In this document: in pieces, positions 36,433-45,438 of the stretch
Layout: each line of letters starts with the position of its first letter
Position numbering within the stretch: the first letter of the stretch is position 1
From: Marinospirillum sp031581385
Lineage (GTDB): Bacteria; Pseudomonadota; Gammaproteobacteria; Pseudomonadales; Halomonadaceae
Direction: 5' to 3'
DNA length: 64,000 nucleotides
Assembly: GCF_044810985.1 (NCBI RefSeq)
Contig: NZ_CP085242.1
Location: forward strand, 930,001-994,000
Notes under the pieces: model-generated
Seen by the model: the letters and a program-made list of their open reading frames with translations, nothing else
Told to the model about the DNA's origin: nothing
The model's database searches: none
Position numbers and translations under genes: made by a program

Positions 36433-37041
36433 TTACCCCGGCCTTTTGAATCGCTGCCGCGTCTGCTCGGCTTTTTTTCTGAAAACACAGCCATGGGCAT
36501 GATCATTGATCAGCCCCATGGCCTGCATAAAGGCAAAAACCGTGGTGGGGCCAACGAATTTCCAGCCTTGTTTTTTCAAGGCTTTTGAAAGGGCAACAGA
36601 TTCCGGTGAGGTTGAAACAGTCTGGGGTTCAGGCAGATCTTCTTCCCTGGGTTCAAATCGCCAGAAAAAAGCAGCCAAGGAACCTTCCTGCTCAACCAGT
36701 TCCTGGGCTCTTTTGGCATTGTTGATCACGGCTTCGATCTTGCCCCGGTGGCGGACGATGCCCTTATCCTGCAGCAACTCCTCCACCTCGGCTGCGCCAA
36801 ACTCAGCCATCCGGTTGAAATCAAAGTCTGCAAAAGCCGCCCGAAAGTTATCGCGTTTGGCCAGAATCGTGCGCCAGCTCAGACCCGACTGAAAGCTTTC
36901 CAGGCAAAGTTTTTCAAACAGGCGGATGTCATCATCAACCGGATAACCCCACTCGTTATCATGGTAGTCAAAAAACTCAGGAATACTGCCACACCAGCCG
37001 CAGCGGGACTCGCCATCCGGGCCTTTCACTGTAGAAGCCAT
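36433..37041 (-). CDS. tag: DNA-3-methyladenine glycosylase I
   Basis: Tag removes 3-methyladenine from alkylated DNA. The 202-residue protein has the zinc ligands in RCGWCGS near residue 14, HDNEWGYPV, the conserved ESFQSGLSWRTILAKRDNFR and a C-terminal VGPTTVFAFMQAMGLINDH, then HGC. Length and motifs match the family fully. It stands alone on the minus strand, 148 bases upstream of the ABC-F gene. Confidence 0.95.
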   Translation of the reverse strand: MASTVKGPDGESRCGWCGSIPEFFDYHDNEWGYPVDDDIRLFEKLCLESFQSGLSWRTILAKRDNFRAAFADFDFNRMAEFGAAEVEELLQDKGIVRHRGKIEAVINNAKRAQELVEQEGSLAAFFWRFEPREEDLPEPQTVSTSPESVALSKALKKQGWKFVGPTTVFAFMQAMGLINDHAHGCVFRKKAEQTRQRFKRPG

Positions 37042-37213
37042 GTGCAGCTCTCCTGTAAAATTTTATATTATTGAGGCATCAGAGAAATCGCTACCAAAAT
37101 CATGATACTTCCAATCAGGATATCAAAAATTCGCCAGCTCATTGAGCTCACAAATGGATTTTGATTTAGTCGTTGAAGACCAGGACGAATAGTTTTTATT
37201 GGCAAGATAAAGA

Positions 37214-37813
37214 TCAAATTTGCGCATTTCCTTTTTCCAACAGGCCGGATGCCAGAAGCTGAAAGGCTTCGACAGCCTTGGGGGTGACCTCCTGGGGTGT
37301 GTCGCTGGCTGCAATCCACAAGGCTGCATTGAGTGCGGCACCGCTAAGCAGTCTGGCAGCAGCTTCAGGGTCAACAGGTTTCAGAATACCTTGAGTGATA
37401 AGTCCTTCTACCCTTTGTCGGGTCACTTCCAGGCAAGAGTTCTGACTGGGCCATTGTGAAGGATCACCCAACACGGCAGGCCCATCCAGCAATACAATGC
37501 GCTGTACTTCAGGGTCAAGTGCCATGCGTATATAAGCAACACCCTCTGCAAGTAATCCCTGCCAAGCATCCTCCGCATCCGCACCCACTGCATTTGCACG
37601 CAGTGCCATTTCAGTATCAATTTGTTCTACCACGGCAGCTAAAAGCCCGCGTTTGTTTCCAAAATTGTGGTAGAGCGCACCTCTTGTCAAACCCACTTCG
37701 GCAGTGAGGTCGTCCATGGATGCCGCTGCATAACCTTTTTCTGCAAAAGCTTTTCTTGCCGCCGAAACTAGCTTGGCACGGTTTTCTGCCATGGTTTGAG
37801 CGCGTTTATTCAA
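37214..37813 (-). CDS. TetR-family regulator divergent from ridA-like gene
   Basis: The 199-residue protein has a TetR DNA-binding domain (LVSAARKAFAEKGYAAASMDDLTAEVGLTRGALYHNFGNKRGLL) and a ligand domain similar to the TetR_C subgroup common in such proteins. The start is TTG 37811-37813, with GAGGAA 6-7 bases upstream. It diverges from a RidA-family gene across three near-identical palindromes, the layout of self-regulated TetR pairs. An ABC-2 permease remnant lies beyond ridA. Confidence 0.88.
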   Translation of the reverse strand: MNKRAQTMAENRAKLVSAARKAFAEKGYAAASMDDLTAEVGLTRGALYHNFGNKRGLLAAVVEQIDTEMALRANAVGADAEDAWQGLLAEGVAYIRMALDPEVQRIVLLDGPAVLGDPSQWPSQNSCLEVTRQRVEGLITQGILKPVDPEAAARLLSGAALNAALWIAASDTPQEVTPKAVEAFQLLASGLLEKGNAQI

Positions 37814-37837
37814 CTGTTCTTCCTCTAGTTATTCCAC

Positions 37838-37900
37838 ATACACTGCGTATATAAACTTGACATACGCAGCGTATGCAATCATTCTATATACGCTACGTAT
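37838..37900. promoter_or_regulatory. Three TetR-type operators between tetR and ridA-like gene
   Basis: Three palindromes of consensus ATACGC-W-GCGTAT are centred near 37844, 37868 and 37894: ATACACTGCGTAT (37838-37850), the perfect CATACGCAGCGTATG (37861-37875) and ATACGCTACGTAT (37888-37900). A TTGACA at 37857-37862 abuts the middle site on the plus strand; on the minus strand TTGCAT and TTTATA with a 17-base spacer fit a tetR promoter. A bound TetR dimer at each site would close both promoters. Confidence 0.8.
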
Positions 37901-37956
37901 GTAGTTTCAGTATATCAGTGCAATCCACAGTTACCAATTGAAATAAGGCCCAGACC

Positions 37957-38346
37957 ATGCCCCAACGTGAAGCAATTTTTCCCGCCAACAGACACGCACT
38001 TTATGAAGAACACGGTTATTCAGCGGCAATTCGTTCCGGCGATCTGCTGTTTGTATCCGGCCAGGTTGGCAGCCGTGAAGACGGCAGTCCTGAGCCTGAT
38101 TTTGCTCGCCAGGTCGAGCTCGCCTTTGAAAACCTGCAGGCCACCCTGACTGCTGGCGGCTGCACATTCGACGATATCGTTGATGTGACAACCTTTCACA
38201 CCGATCCGGAGAAGCAGTTCGGCAGCATTATGGAGGTCAAACAGAAAGTATTCAGTGCACCGCCTTACCCGAACTGGACAGCAATCGGGGTCAACTGGTT
38301 GGCTGGTTTTGATTTTGAAATCAAGGTTATCGCCCGTATTTCTTAA
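37957..38346 (+). CDS. RidA (YjgF/YER057c/UK114) family protein
   Basis: This 129-residue protein belongs to the RidA superfamily, whose founding members hydrolyse reactive enamines or imines. It has the conserved SGDLLFVSGQVG, a central DDIVDVTTFHTD and PPYPNWTAIGVNWLA at the C-terminal end. The arginine that marks true RidA deaminases (usually in an xRxAVEV end segment) is not present, so it is likely a different subgroup. AAGG precedes the ATG. Its partner TetR suggests induction by a small molecule. Confidence 0.87.
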   Translation: MPQREAIFPANRHALYEEHGYSAAIRSGDLLFVSGQVGSREDGSPEPDFARQVELAFENLQATLTAGGCTFDDIVDVTTFHTDPEKQFGSIMEVKQKVFSAPPYPNWTAIGVNWLAGFDFEIKVIARIS

Positions 38347-38465
38347 GGCTCACCAGGGGTTAGGTCAGCTTTTATTCAGGTAACTGGATATCCTGTCTGC
38401 CCCTAACTGATCCAACGTGATCCGTGCAGGCAAGAATTACAAAAGCCCGTCACCTCAAAGCCTGC

Positions 38466-38696
38466 TTAACGCTGACGCCGATAGAGCAGCATGGTTATTG
38501 GGCCAAAGATTGCCAGGAGTACGGCTGGAGCAATCAGTGCGAGACTAATGACACCGAAGGTCGCCTCACCCGCCAGTAGTGCCCGTAGTGCCGTAACCAG
38601 ATGTGCCACCGGGTTGAAGCTGACAACTTTCTGCAACCAGCCTGGCATGGTGGCCGGATCGACAAAGATGTTGGAGGCTTTGCTATGCCACTGGAT
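38466..38696 (-). pseudogene. Remnant of an ABC-2 type permease (C-terminal fragment)
   Basis: The frame reads ASNIFVDPATMPGWLQKVVSFNPVAHLVTALR, then two short hydrophobic stretches and a basic end LLYRRQR. This is the standard C-terminal end of DrrB-like ABC-2 permeases. About 200 upstream residues and the ATPase partner are missing, and an in-frame stop lies at 38697-38699. It is probably a deletion remnant of a drug exporter that the adjacent TetR may once have controlled. Confidence 0.75.
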
Positions 38697-38765
38697 TTAG
38701 ATAAAAGTTACAAACACCTGATTCATCAGCTTGATCGCATGCTAAAAGAATGGCCCGAAGAATAG
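38685..38765 (+). CDS. Possible 26-residue ORF, unknown
   Basis: An ATG with GGAGG 7 bases upstream opens a 26-codon frame, MPLDLDKSYKHLIHQLDRML followed by a short acidic end. The ribosome site is good, but the ORF starts inside the edge of the permease remnant and has no known relative. It may be the start of a gene truncated by the same deletion or chance. Confidence 0.25.
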   Translation: MPLDLDKSYKHLIHQLDRMLKEWPEE

Positions 38766-38787
38766 GCTTAGATATCAATAGCTAACT

Positions 38788-40461
38788 TTAAAGCCCTCCC
38801 CAGCAGGCATAGCGACCATTACACTGCTGATACCAGCTGGTGAAGTGTTTCGCGGGCAAGGGCCGGGACATCAGGTAGCCCTGCGCAAAGTCACAGCCCA
38901 GGTCGGCCAGAAAGTCATAAACCTCCAGGGTTTCCACTCCTTCAGCAATGGCACGAATGCCCATCTTGTGAGCCAGGGTAATGGCGGCTTCCAGAATATG
39001 GGCAGCTCCTTCATCACCCGGAAGTCGGCGTACAAAGCATTGGTCTATCTTGAGCAGGGAAATAGGCAGACTATGCAGGTATTGCAAAGAAGAATAGCCG
39101 GTACCGAAATCATCAATGGAAATAATGATTTTCAGATCATCCAATTTGGCCAGTTCATCCAGGGTGCGCTGCATGTCCATCATCAGCGCCCCTTCAGTCA
39201 CTTCCAGTTCCAGATTTTCACCTTTCAGGCCATATTTATTGAGCAGTTCCAAAACCTTGTCCGAAAACCCTGGTTGCAGCAGATTGCGAGTGGAAATATT
39301 CACAGCAACCGGCAGGTGAATACCCTGTTCCTGCCAAGCCAATTGTTGTTGCAAGGACTGATCCAGAGCAAATTCGGTAATCGTGTTGATCAGGGTGCTC
39401 TGCTCAGCGCGGGGAATAAAATCTCCGGGGGGAATATTGCCCCGCGTAGGATGCTGCCAACGCATCAGGGCTTCAACACTGTGAACCTGGCTGGTGGGTA
39501 TATGAATCTTGGGCTGGTAATGCATGGAAACCTCGCCCGAGCGCAGTGCCTTCTTCAGCTCGCCAAGAAGAGACACATTCTCACGGGTGGCAGAAAGAAT
39601 TTCCGGGGAATAAACAACACTGTCCTGCACCTTTTCCTGAGCAACAATCAAAGCAGTCTCGGCGCGCTGCAGGTAGGTTTCTGATTGTTCACTCAGCTCA
39701 CCCAGTTGCACACAGCCCATACGGGTATCCAGATGCACAGAAATATTTTCATACTTCAAAGGTTCTTGCAGGTCTTCGGCCAGGCTGTAAAGAACTGAAT
39801 TCAACTTGTGTTCATCCGCTTTGATCAACACAGCCAGTTGTTCTGGAGCCGTGCGATAAACTTCCCGGTCTTCTATACGCTGCCTTAGTTTCTGATCAAT
39901 CTGCACCACGGCTTTGGCAATCACTCCATAACCAAAGGAGGATTTCAGCTCAACCAGATTCTCAAAAGAAATCACCGCCAGAAACAGAGCATCCCCATCA
40001 TTTTTGACTCGGGATAACTCACTCAGATGGCGAAACAAAGCCTGACGATTGGGCAGGCCGCTTTCACTGTCCCGTTCAGCCAGCCATTTTAAGTGTTTGA
40101 GGTAAGCCCTGGCGGCATCACTGGCAACACCACTGAGAAAACCGATCAAGGCAAAAAAGCCGGTACGGTAAAGCCAGTTTTTGGTGGCTTGCATTTCGCC
40201 ACTGGCTACTTCAATCGGCATCATGGGTCCCAGAACCAGGCCTCCCACCACTCCGACCAGAATACCGCCTTTAAAGCCAAAGACCAGCCCGGCGAGTACA
40301 ATGGGAAGATACATCGAATGGGAGTAAACATATTTGATGCCGCCCGTGGTATAAACCAACAAGGCCACGCCAATAACCAGAAGTACCAGAAGGGGTAATA
40401 CAGTGAGGGGAATCAAACGCTTATGATAATCCAGCTCCTCAAACATCCAGGCCTTGTTCAT
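38788..40461 (-). CDS. Membrane GGDEF-EAL protein with degenerate GGDEF
   Basis: The 557-residue protein has about four N-terminal membrane segments (residues 15-125; the stretch YSHSMYLPIVLAGLVFGFKGGILVGVVGG is typical of small-molecule-sensing membrane modules), a GGDEF-like domain (about 130-295) whose catalytic motif is lost (TAPEQ where GGDEF is expected), and a C-terminal EAL domain (about 305-545) with intact VEALMRWQHP, DDFGTGYSSLQYL and AEGVETLE. It is probably a cyclic di-GMP phosphodiesterase with a regulatory pseudo-GGDEF. Confidence 0.9.
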   Translation of the reverse strand: MNKAWMFEELDYHKRLIPLTVLPLLVLLVIGVALLVYTTGGIKYVYSHSMYLPIVLAGLVFGFKGGILVGVVGGLVLGPMMPIEVASGEMQATKNWLYRTGFFALIGFLSGVASDAARAYLKHLKWLAERDSESGLPNRQALFRHLSELSRVKNDGDALFLAVISFENLVELKSSFGYGVIAKAVVQIDQKLRQRIEDREVYRTAPEQLAVLIKADEHKLNSVLYSLAEDLQEPLKYENISVHLDTRMGCVQLGELSEQSETYLQRAETALIVAQEKVQDSVVYSPEILSATRENVSLLGELKKALRSGEVSMHYQPKIHIPTSQVHSVEALMRWQHPTRGNIPPGDFIPRAEQSTLINTITEFALDQSLQQQLAWQEQGIHLPVAVNISTRNLLQPGFSDKVLELLNKYGLKGENLELEVTEGALMMDMQRTLDELAKLDDLKIIISIDDFGTGYSSLQYLHSLPISLLKIDQCFVRRLPGDEGAAHILEAAITLAHKMGIRAIAEGVETLEVYDFLADLGCDFAQGYLMSRPLPAKHFTSWYQQCNGRYACWGGL

Positions 40462-40596
40462 TAATCACTCCTTATTAAGCTGAGAATCCTGTTTCTTTCC
40501 TGTTCCTGAATATCAATCTCAGCAGGCTGTGATAAAAATAGCAAGCAATTAATGTATATTTAATGTTCCATGAATACGGAAGTATAAGGCCGGCCA

Positions 40597-41148
40597 ATGC
40601 CCACTATATATCAACCCGAAACACCCCGCTTGCTGCTCAGGCAATGGCAACCTGAAGATCGTGAGCCCTTTGCGGCCATGAATGCCGACCCTGAGGTCAT
40701 GAAATACTTCCCCAGGACGTTTGGCCGCGAGGAAAGTGACCGCATTGCGCAATTATGTGAAGAGTTGATCCGGCAGTTGGGCTGGGGGTTCTGGGCTCTG
40801 GAACTTAAGGAAACCGGTGAATTCATCGGCTTTACCGGCCTGCACGCCCCCACGGACCCTCTGCCCTTTGTGCCCTGTATTGAAATCGGCTGGCGGCTGG
40901 CCAAAAGCCACTGGGGGAAAGGTTATGCAACTGAAGCGGCGCAGGCTACTCTCAAGGTGGGGTTTGAGCAGCTGCATCTGGAGGAAATTTTATCTTTTAC
41001 GGCTGTGGGCAACCATGCCTCCGTGGCTGTCATGCAACGCCTGGGCATGGAATTTGTCGAGCATTTCGAGCATCCAGCTCTGCCGGAAGGGCATCCTTTA
41101 AGGCCTCACCTCTTATATAAAAAGGTGAATCCAGATCTGGTTAATTAA
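40597..41148 (+). CDS. GNAT N-acetyltransferase, RimJ/RimL-like
   Basis: This 183-residue protein begins with PETPRLLLRQWQPEDREPF, the usual opening of RimJ/RimL-type GNAT enzymes, and has the acetyl-CoA loop SHWGKGYATEAAQA (about 108-121) and NHASVAVMQRLGMEFV. The substrate (protein N-terminus, amino acid or antibiotic) cannot be told. AAGG lies 7 bases before the ATG. Its end overlaps the convergent GGDEF gene by 8 bases. Confidence 0.88.
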   Translation: MPTIYQPETPRLLLRQWQPEDREPFAAMNADPEVMKYFPRTFGREESDRIAQLCEELIRQLGWGFWALELKETGEFIGFTGLHAPTDPLPFVPCIEIGWRLAKSHWGKGYATEAAQATLKVGFEQLHLEEILSFTAVGNHASVAVMQRLGMEFVEHFEHPALPEGHPLRPHLLYKKVNPDLVN

Positions 41149-43015
41149 ACCCCAGTGTATTACTCAATTTGTTTTGATACATGGCCTTGTCCGCCAGGTT
41201 TAACAATTGATCAATATCCGTGGTGTCTTGCGGGTAGATGGCATAGCCCAGACTGATACCCGGAATGATTGTTGTTCCCTGGCTCAGAACGATGGGCTCG
41301 ATCGCCGTTCTCAAAAGTTGCTGGCAATACTGCTCAGCCAGCTGGCGATCCTGCAAACCCGGCAACAGCGCCACAAATTCATCGCCCCCGACCCGAGCCA
41401 GCGTATCCTGGTGGTTCACAGCAGCCAGCAGACGACGCGCCAGGGTAATCAAAACCTCATCACCTGCCTGGTGTCCCCAGGTATCATTGATCTGTTTGAA
41501 TTTATCCAGGTCGGCCACGACAACGGTAAAGCCCATATTCTGTTCATCGGCCTGACGTTTAACCTGTTTGAAATGCTGACTGAGCAGTTTACGGTTGGCC
41601 AGGCCCGTCAGGGCATCATGATGAGCCTGGTATTCAAGCAGATGGTGGCTTTTTTGCAATTCCCGATTGGCTTCCTCCAGAGCTGAGGTTCTTTCCGCAA
41701 CCCGCTCTTCCAGTTGGCGCTCACTTTTCTCCAGGGTTTCCACCATTTCCTGGCGCAGTTGAATGGACTGAGCCTGGGCTTCATCCCGAGCCTGCTGAAT
41801 CCGATTGATGCGATCGGCCAAAGCCAAAGACAGCAACAACATTTCCAGTGCCGAACCGATCAACAAGGCATTCGAGGTCAGAAAATTGGAGGGCAACAAT
41901 CCCAGGTTATGCAGGGAAATCACCAGAACCCCAGTCAACAAGGCCACCCAGGCCAGAACAAAAAACCGCGCACCCGGTTGGCGATGGTAAAAACTGACTG
42001 CCCCCAGTGATAAGGCCGTAAAAGCAAACACCAGAGAGATGAGGTTAACCGCAATGGCTCCGTGGTAATAAGACCAGAAAACCGTCGTCAGAAAGGTCAG
42101 GGCATAACCCAGACTGATCATGGGCATCAACCAGCCCAGGCGTAAACGACGCGGCGTATTGCCCAAAAAACCGTGCACAAAAAGAGCGCCGAAAAAACCC
42201 GCAGCGGAAACCCCACCTGTGGGGGACAAATGCGCCAGCCAGGCATTATCCGGCCAGATAAACTGCCCGGTGAAACCCGTCAACCCCGCCTGCCCTACCG
42301 CCAGGGTACTGATAAAGGCAACATAGGTGAGGTAAAGAGGATCACGCAGGGACAGAAAAAGAAATAGGTTGTAAACCAGCAGAGCAACCAGCAAACCATA
42401 ATAGGCGCTGAGCAGTGAATAGCTCAATTGATCCTGCTGCCAAAGGGCATCCGGTCGCCAGAGAGTCACCGGCACACTCAGCGTGCCTTCCGAGGCCACC
42501 CGTAAATAGAGGGTGTAATCTGTTTCCGGCTGAAGTGTCAGATCAAAAACCGGATGTCGGTGTTGAAAAGAACGCTGGCTGAAAGTCAGCAGATCGCCTG
42601 AACGCTGATACTCATAATCCTGTTGGTTGACCGACAGGTAAAGCTCAACCCGATCCAGGGAGGCATGGGCAATTTCCAACAGCCAACGCTCAGGCAACTC
42701 TTCTGGCGTGGAAAAACGCAGCTGCATCCAGACTTCATCCCGAGTCAAACCAAAGTTGGTGGCAGCAGGTTTTCCGGTTTGTGCAGGCTCAAAAGCGCCT
42801 TTAGCATCCAGAGCTTGCACTGCTTGCAGGCTCAAGGACGAACCGGAATGACGGTAAACGGAAAAATGTTCGGATAAAGGCTGTTGGCCTGCCTGGCTAA
42901 TCACCCAGTCTGGCTCTTCCTGAGCGAAGCAGTAAGAAGCAGTCAGCAAGACCAGGCCGATGAAGCCCAACCCGCGCCTCAAATAACGGCTTTTCCTCAT
43001 AGTATCGATCAGCAC
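41141..43015 (-). CDS. 7TMR-DISM diguanylate cyclase
   Basis: The 624-residue protein has a signal peptide ending in CFA, an extracytoplasmic 7TMR-DISMED2 domain (about 35-190, likely carbohydrate- or ligand-binding), seven membrane segments (about 200-400), a coiled coil (about 405-455) and a GGDEF domain with intact RVGGDEF. It should sense a periplasmic signal and make cyclic di-GMP. The GTG at 43013-43015 has AGGGA 8 bases upstream; an ATG five codons later is an alternative. Confidence 0.9.
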   Translation of the reverse strand: MLIDTMRKSRYLRRGLGFIGLVLLTASYCFAQEEPDWVISQAGQQPLSEHFSVYRHSGSSLSLQAVQALDAKGAFEPAQTGKPAATNFGLTRDEVWMQLRFSTPEELPERWLLEIAHASLDRVELYLSVNQQDYEYQRSGDLLTFSQRSFQHRHPVFDLTLQPETDYTLYLRVASEGTLSVPVTLWRPDALWQQDQLSYSLLSAYYGLLVALLVYNLFLFLSLRDPLYLTYVAFISTLAVGQAGLTGFTGQFIWPDNAWLAHLSPTGGVSAAGFFGALFVHGFLGNTPRRLRLGWLMPMISLGYALTFLTTVFWSYYHGAIAVNLISLVFAFTALSLGAVSFYHRQPGARFFVLAWVALLTGVLVISLHNLGLLPSNFLTSNALLIGSALEMLLLSLALADRINRIQQARDEAQAQSIQLRQEMVETLEKSERQLEERVAERTSALEEANRELQKSHHLLEYQAHHDALTGLANRKLLSQHFKQVKRQADEQNMGFTVVVADLDKFKQINDTWGHQAGDEVLITLARRLLAAVNHQDTLARVGGDEFVALLPGLQDRQLAEQYCQQLLRTAIEPIVLSQGTTIIPGISLGYAIYPQDTTDIDQLLNLADKAMYQNKLSNTLGFN

Positions 43016-43087
43016 CTAGATATTCCCTGGTTCAGCGTATGCAAATATAAAATAGCAGCAGTATATTGCTACTCTATGCAATATATT

Positions 43088-43951
43088 TCAACTTTCCGTT
43101 ACATTTATTGCTTCAGAATCCTGATCGACGAAAACCTGGTTCAATATCGACTGCTCAATAAAGCTTTTTTGTGAGGCCCTTACCGGCACCCTGACCACCA
43201 GATGAACTTCTTCCGCATCGGGAAATTGCAGAGTAACCCTGGGTTCAACACTGGGAATCTCCAGGCCAAGACGACCTGAAAGCCGCTGCATATAGCGTTT
43301 GGCTTCTTCCAGATAGGGTGCCGACTGCTGTTCGGCTGCCTGAGTCAGCTTGTTTCTGGTCTCTTGCCAGGGATCAGTCCGCAGCAGGGGCAAAGTGAAC
43401 ACATGCAGAACAAATTCCCCGGTGAAGCTTTCATTGACGACCGGCTCAGCAACAAAAAGCGCATTGGGCAACACCAGGGTTCGCCCGGTGCGCTGGTGAG
43501 TCAGTTTGCCTGGCCCCACCTCCATCAAGGTGGTGGTCAGCAGGTTCTGATCAATCACATCACCCCGAAAATCCTTGATCTGAATACGATCACCAATATC
43601 AAAAGTGCGTGCGGCCGATTTGAGGAGACTGCCGGTCAAACACAGGATCAACTCCTTGGTGGCCACCACCAAAGCCACGGCAATGGCCACCACCGACAAG
43701 GCCAGAGTGCGCAACTCCTCACCCCAGATCATGAACAAACCCAGAATACCCAGGAGTAAAAGAGCATTGCGCGATTGTACCAGCCATTTGCGCCTGGATT
43801 CACTGGGCAAAAGGCTGCGTCGAATCAGCCGGGAAAGCAGGCCCTGAAGCACCAGAAGCACAACCACCAGCACCAGGCTCAGCAAAAGTAAGCGCATGCC
43901 GCCGGAGGACAAAAAGGTCTGGCCGACCCAGAGGTGAATGGATTCCAGCAT
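43088..43951 (-). CDS. MscS-family mechanosensitive channel
   Basis: The 287-residue protein has three membrane helices (about 18-40, 62-82, 84-110), the pore-lining third helix, and the MscS beta domain (about 115-180; FDIGDRIQIKDFRGDVIDQNLLTTTLMEV). It should release solutes on hypo-osmotic shock or modulate membrane tension. It is smaller and more divergent than E. coli MscS, so gating is uncertain. It stands alone between the GGDEF gene and a DMT exporter gene. Confidence 0.85.
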   Translation of the reverse strand: MLESIHLWVGQTFLSSGGMRLLLLSLVLVVVLLVLQGLLSRLIRRSLLPSESRRKWLVQSRNALLLLGILGLFMIWGEELRTLALSVVAIAVALVVATKELILCLTGSLLKSAARTFDIGDRIQIKDFRGDVIDQNLLTTTLMEVGPGKLTHQRTGRTLVLPNALFVAEPVVNESFTGEFVLHVFTLPLLRTDPWQETRNKLTQAAEQQSAPYLEEAKRYMQRLSGRLGLEIPSVEPRVTLQFPDAEEVHLVVRVPVRASQKSFIEQSILNQVFVDQDSEAINVTES

Positions 43952-44004
43952 GGTTATAGCAACTCTTCGGGTCTATAAAACATCATCATACAACACCCAA
44001 AAGT

Positions 44005-44892
44005 TTAAGTGCGGGAATAAACACTCAAAGCAGTGACGGTCACCAGAATCAGTGCCATCCCCAAAAGCTGTACGGCCACCAGATTTTCACTCAAAATTAC
44101 CACACCGAAAAGCGAAGCCGTCACCGGTTCCACCATAGCCACCATGGCTGCCAAAGCCGGAGGCGTCGACTTCAAGCCGACGATGTAAAGTATGAACGAC
44201 AAACCGGCTCCCAACACCCCCAGCAATACAAACAAGGGCCAGTTGGGAGCACTCAACACAGCCAGCGCCTGACCCTGACCACCCAGAGCAACAAACAACA
44301 GGACAAAGACTGTAAAGGCAATCGCCAAAATCGCCTGAGGGCTGCCATGCGGCGCTGCGAATTTGAAACCGAAAATGAAAAGCGCATAAGAAAGCCCGGA
44401 AAGCAGACCGGCCCCCACAGCCAGAGGGGTGACACTGCCAGATCCCAGTTTATAAACCTCGGTCAGCAACACCACACCCAGCATAACCAGGGTAATCGCA
44501 ACCCACTTAAAAGGTGTGGGTCTTTCCAGCTTGAGCGTAAAGGAAACCAGTAAAACGAAAATGGGAGCGCAGTACATCAAGGTGGCCGCAACAGCGACAC
44601 TGCCTTCGGAAATACTCAGAAAATAAAAGGAAAAATTGCCCGCCACACCCAGACCGGCTATCACTGACCAGAACCACAAACGCTGGCCGCCCAAACCACT
44701 CGCGTGGGAACGCAAAAGCAACCAGACCAGAACAAACACCAGCCCGATGGCACCCCGATAAAAAGACACCACCAGGGCATCCCAGCCCTGAGCCATCAAA
44801 AAACCGGCAATCCCTCCCGACAGCCCCCAGCAGAAAGCCGCAAAAGCCACCAGAACAGGGCCCAGAGCCGTTGTTTTGTCAGAAGAAATCAT
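44005..44892 (-). CDS. EamA/DMT-family transporter
   Basis: This 295-residue inner-membrane protein has ten hydrophobic segments in two EamA halves (first half FAAFCWGLSGGIAGFLMAQGWDAL; second half LGVLGAGLSFILYIVGLKSTPPALAAMVAMVEPV). Members export amino acids or other metabolites; the substrate is unknown. It starts 39 bases after arfB ends on the same strand and probably shares its message. Confidence 0.88.
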   Translation of the reverse strand: MISSDKTTALGPVLVAFAAFCWGLSGGIAGFLMAQGWDALVVSFYRGAIGLVFVLVWLLLRSHASGLGGQRLWFWSVIAGLGVAGNFSFYFLSISEGSVAVAATLMYCAPIFVLLVSFTLKLERPTPFKWVAITLVMLGVVLLTEVYKLGSGSVTPLAVGAGLLSGLSYALFIFGFKFAAPHGSPQAILAIAFTVFVLLFVALGGQGQALAVLSAPNWPLFVLLGVLGAGLSFILYIVGLKSTPPALAAMVAMVEPVTASLFGVVILSENLVAVQLLGMALILVTVTALSVYSRT

Positions 44893-44931
44893 TTGCGACC
44901 TCCTCTTGGTGCTGCTTCAAGGGCTTAACCT

Positions 44932-45345
44932 TTAGGGACCCACCTTGCCCCGCAGGTTCTTTATCTGACCCCGCCGGGTTTTCTGATCCACCCGACGCCG
45001 CTGGGAACCCTTGGTGGGCCGGGTCGCCCGGCGCACTTTCACAGGTTTAACCGCTTCCTGAATCAATTCCTTCAACCGCTGCAGGGCATCTTCCTTGTTC
45101 ATTTCCTGAGTGCGAAAACGCTGAGCCTTGATCACGATTACTCCTTCCTGAGTAATCCGCTGGTCAGAAAGCTTCAGCAGGCGTTCCTTGTAGAAAGGCG
45201 GCAAGGACGAGCGCCGGATATCAAAGCGCAAATGCACTGCCGAAGCAACCTTGTTCACATTCTGCCCACCTGCACCCTGGGCACGAATCGGCTGAAAGTC
45301 AAACTCCCAGTCTGCCAGGTGAATGTCTGGAGTAATTTCGAGCAA
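44932..45345 (-). CDS. arfB: Ribosome-rescue peptidyl-tRNA hydrolase ArfB
   Basis: ArfB (YaeJ) frees ribosomes stalled on mRNA without a stop codon. The 137-residue protein has the catalytic GGQ at residues 26-28 (RAQGAGGQNVNK) and the Lys/Arg-rich C-terminal tail (PTKGSQRRRVDQKTRRGQIKN-like) that enters the empty mRNA channel. The short length, without the stop-codon-reading domain of release factors, confirms the assignment. It follows the nirK terminator. Confidence 0.95.
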   Translation of the reverse strand: MLEITPDIHLADWEFDFQPIRAQGAGGQNVNKVASAVHLRFDIRRSSLPPFYKERLLKLSDQRITQEGVIVIKAQRFRTQEMNKEDALQRLKELIQEAVKPVKVRRATRPTKGSQRRRVDQKTRRGQIKNLRGKVGP

Positions 45346-45380
45346 AAGAGCCTCTTGAATAAACTATTTGTAGCAATGGA

Positions 45381-45410
45381 AAAACCCCGGATCCGAAGAC
45401 CCGGGGTTTT
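45381..45410 (-). terminator. Terminator of nirK
   Basis: AAAACCCCGG (45381-45390) and CCGGGGTTTT (45401-45410) form a perfect 10-base stem with a 10-base loop. On the minus strand the stem ends in TTTTT, which fits intrinsic termination just after nirK. On the plus strand GTTTT follows, so it could act in both directions. Confidence 0.85.
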
Positions 45411-45438
45411 GTTTTCCGGTTGATTGTACCTAAAAATA

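Noticed and set aside
38357..38409. GTTAGGT and CCCTAAC as another attC site
   Set aside because: The cores are in the wrong order (GTT first, AAC last) for an attC site on either strand, and no stem connects them.
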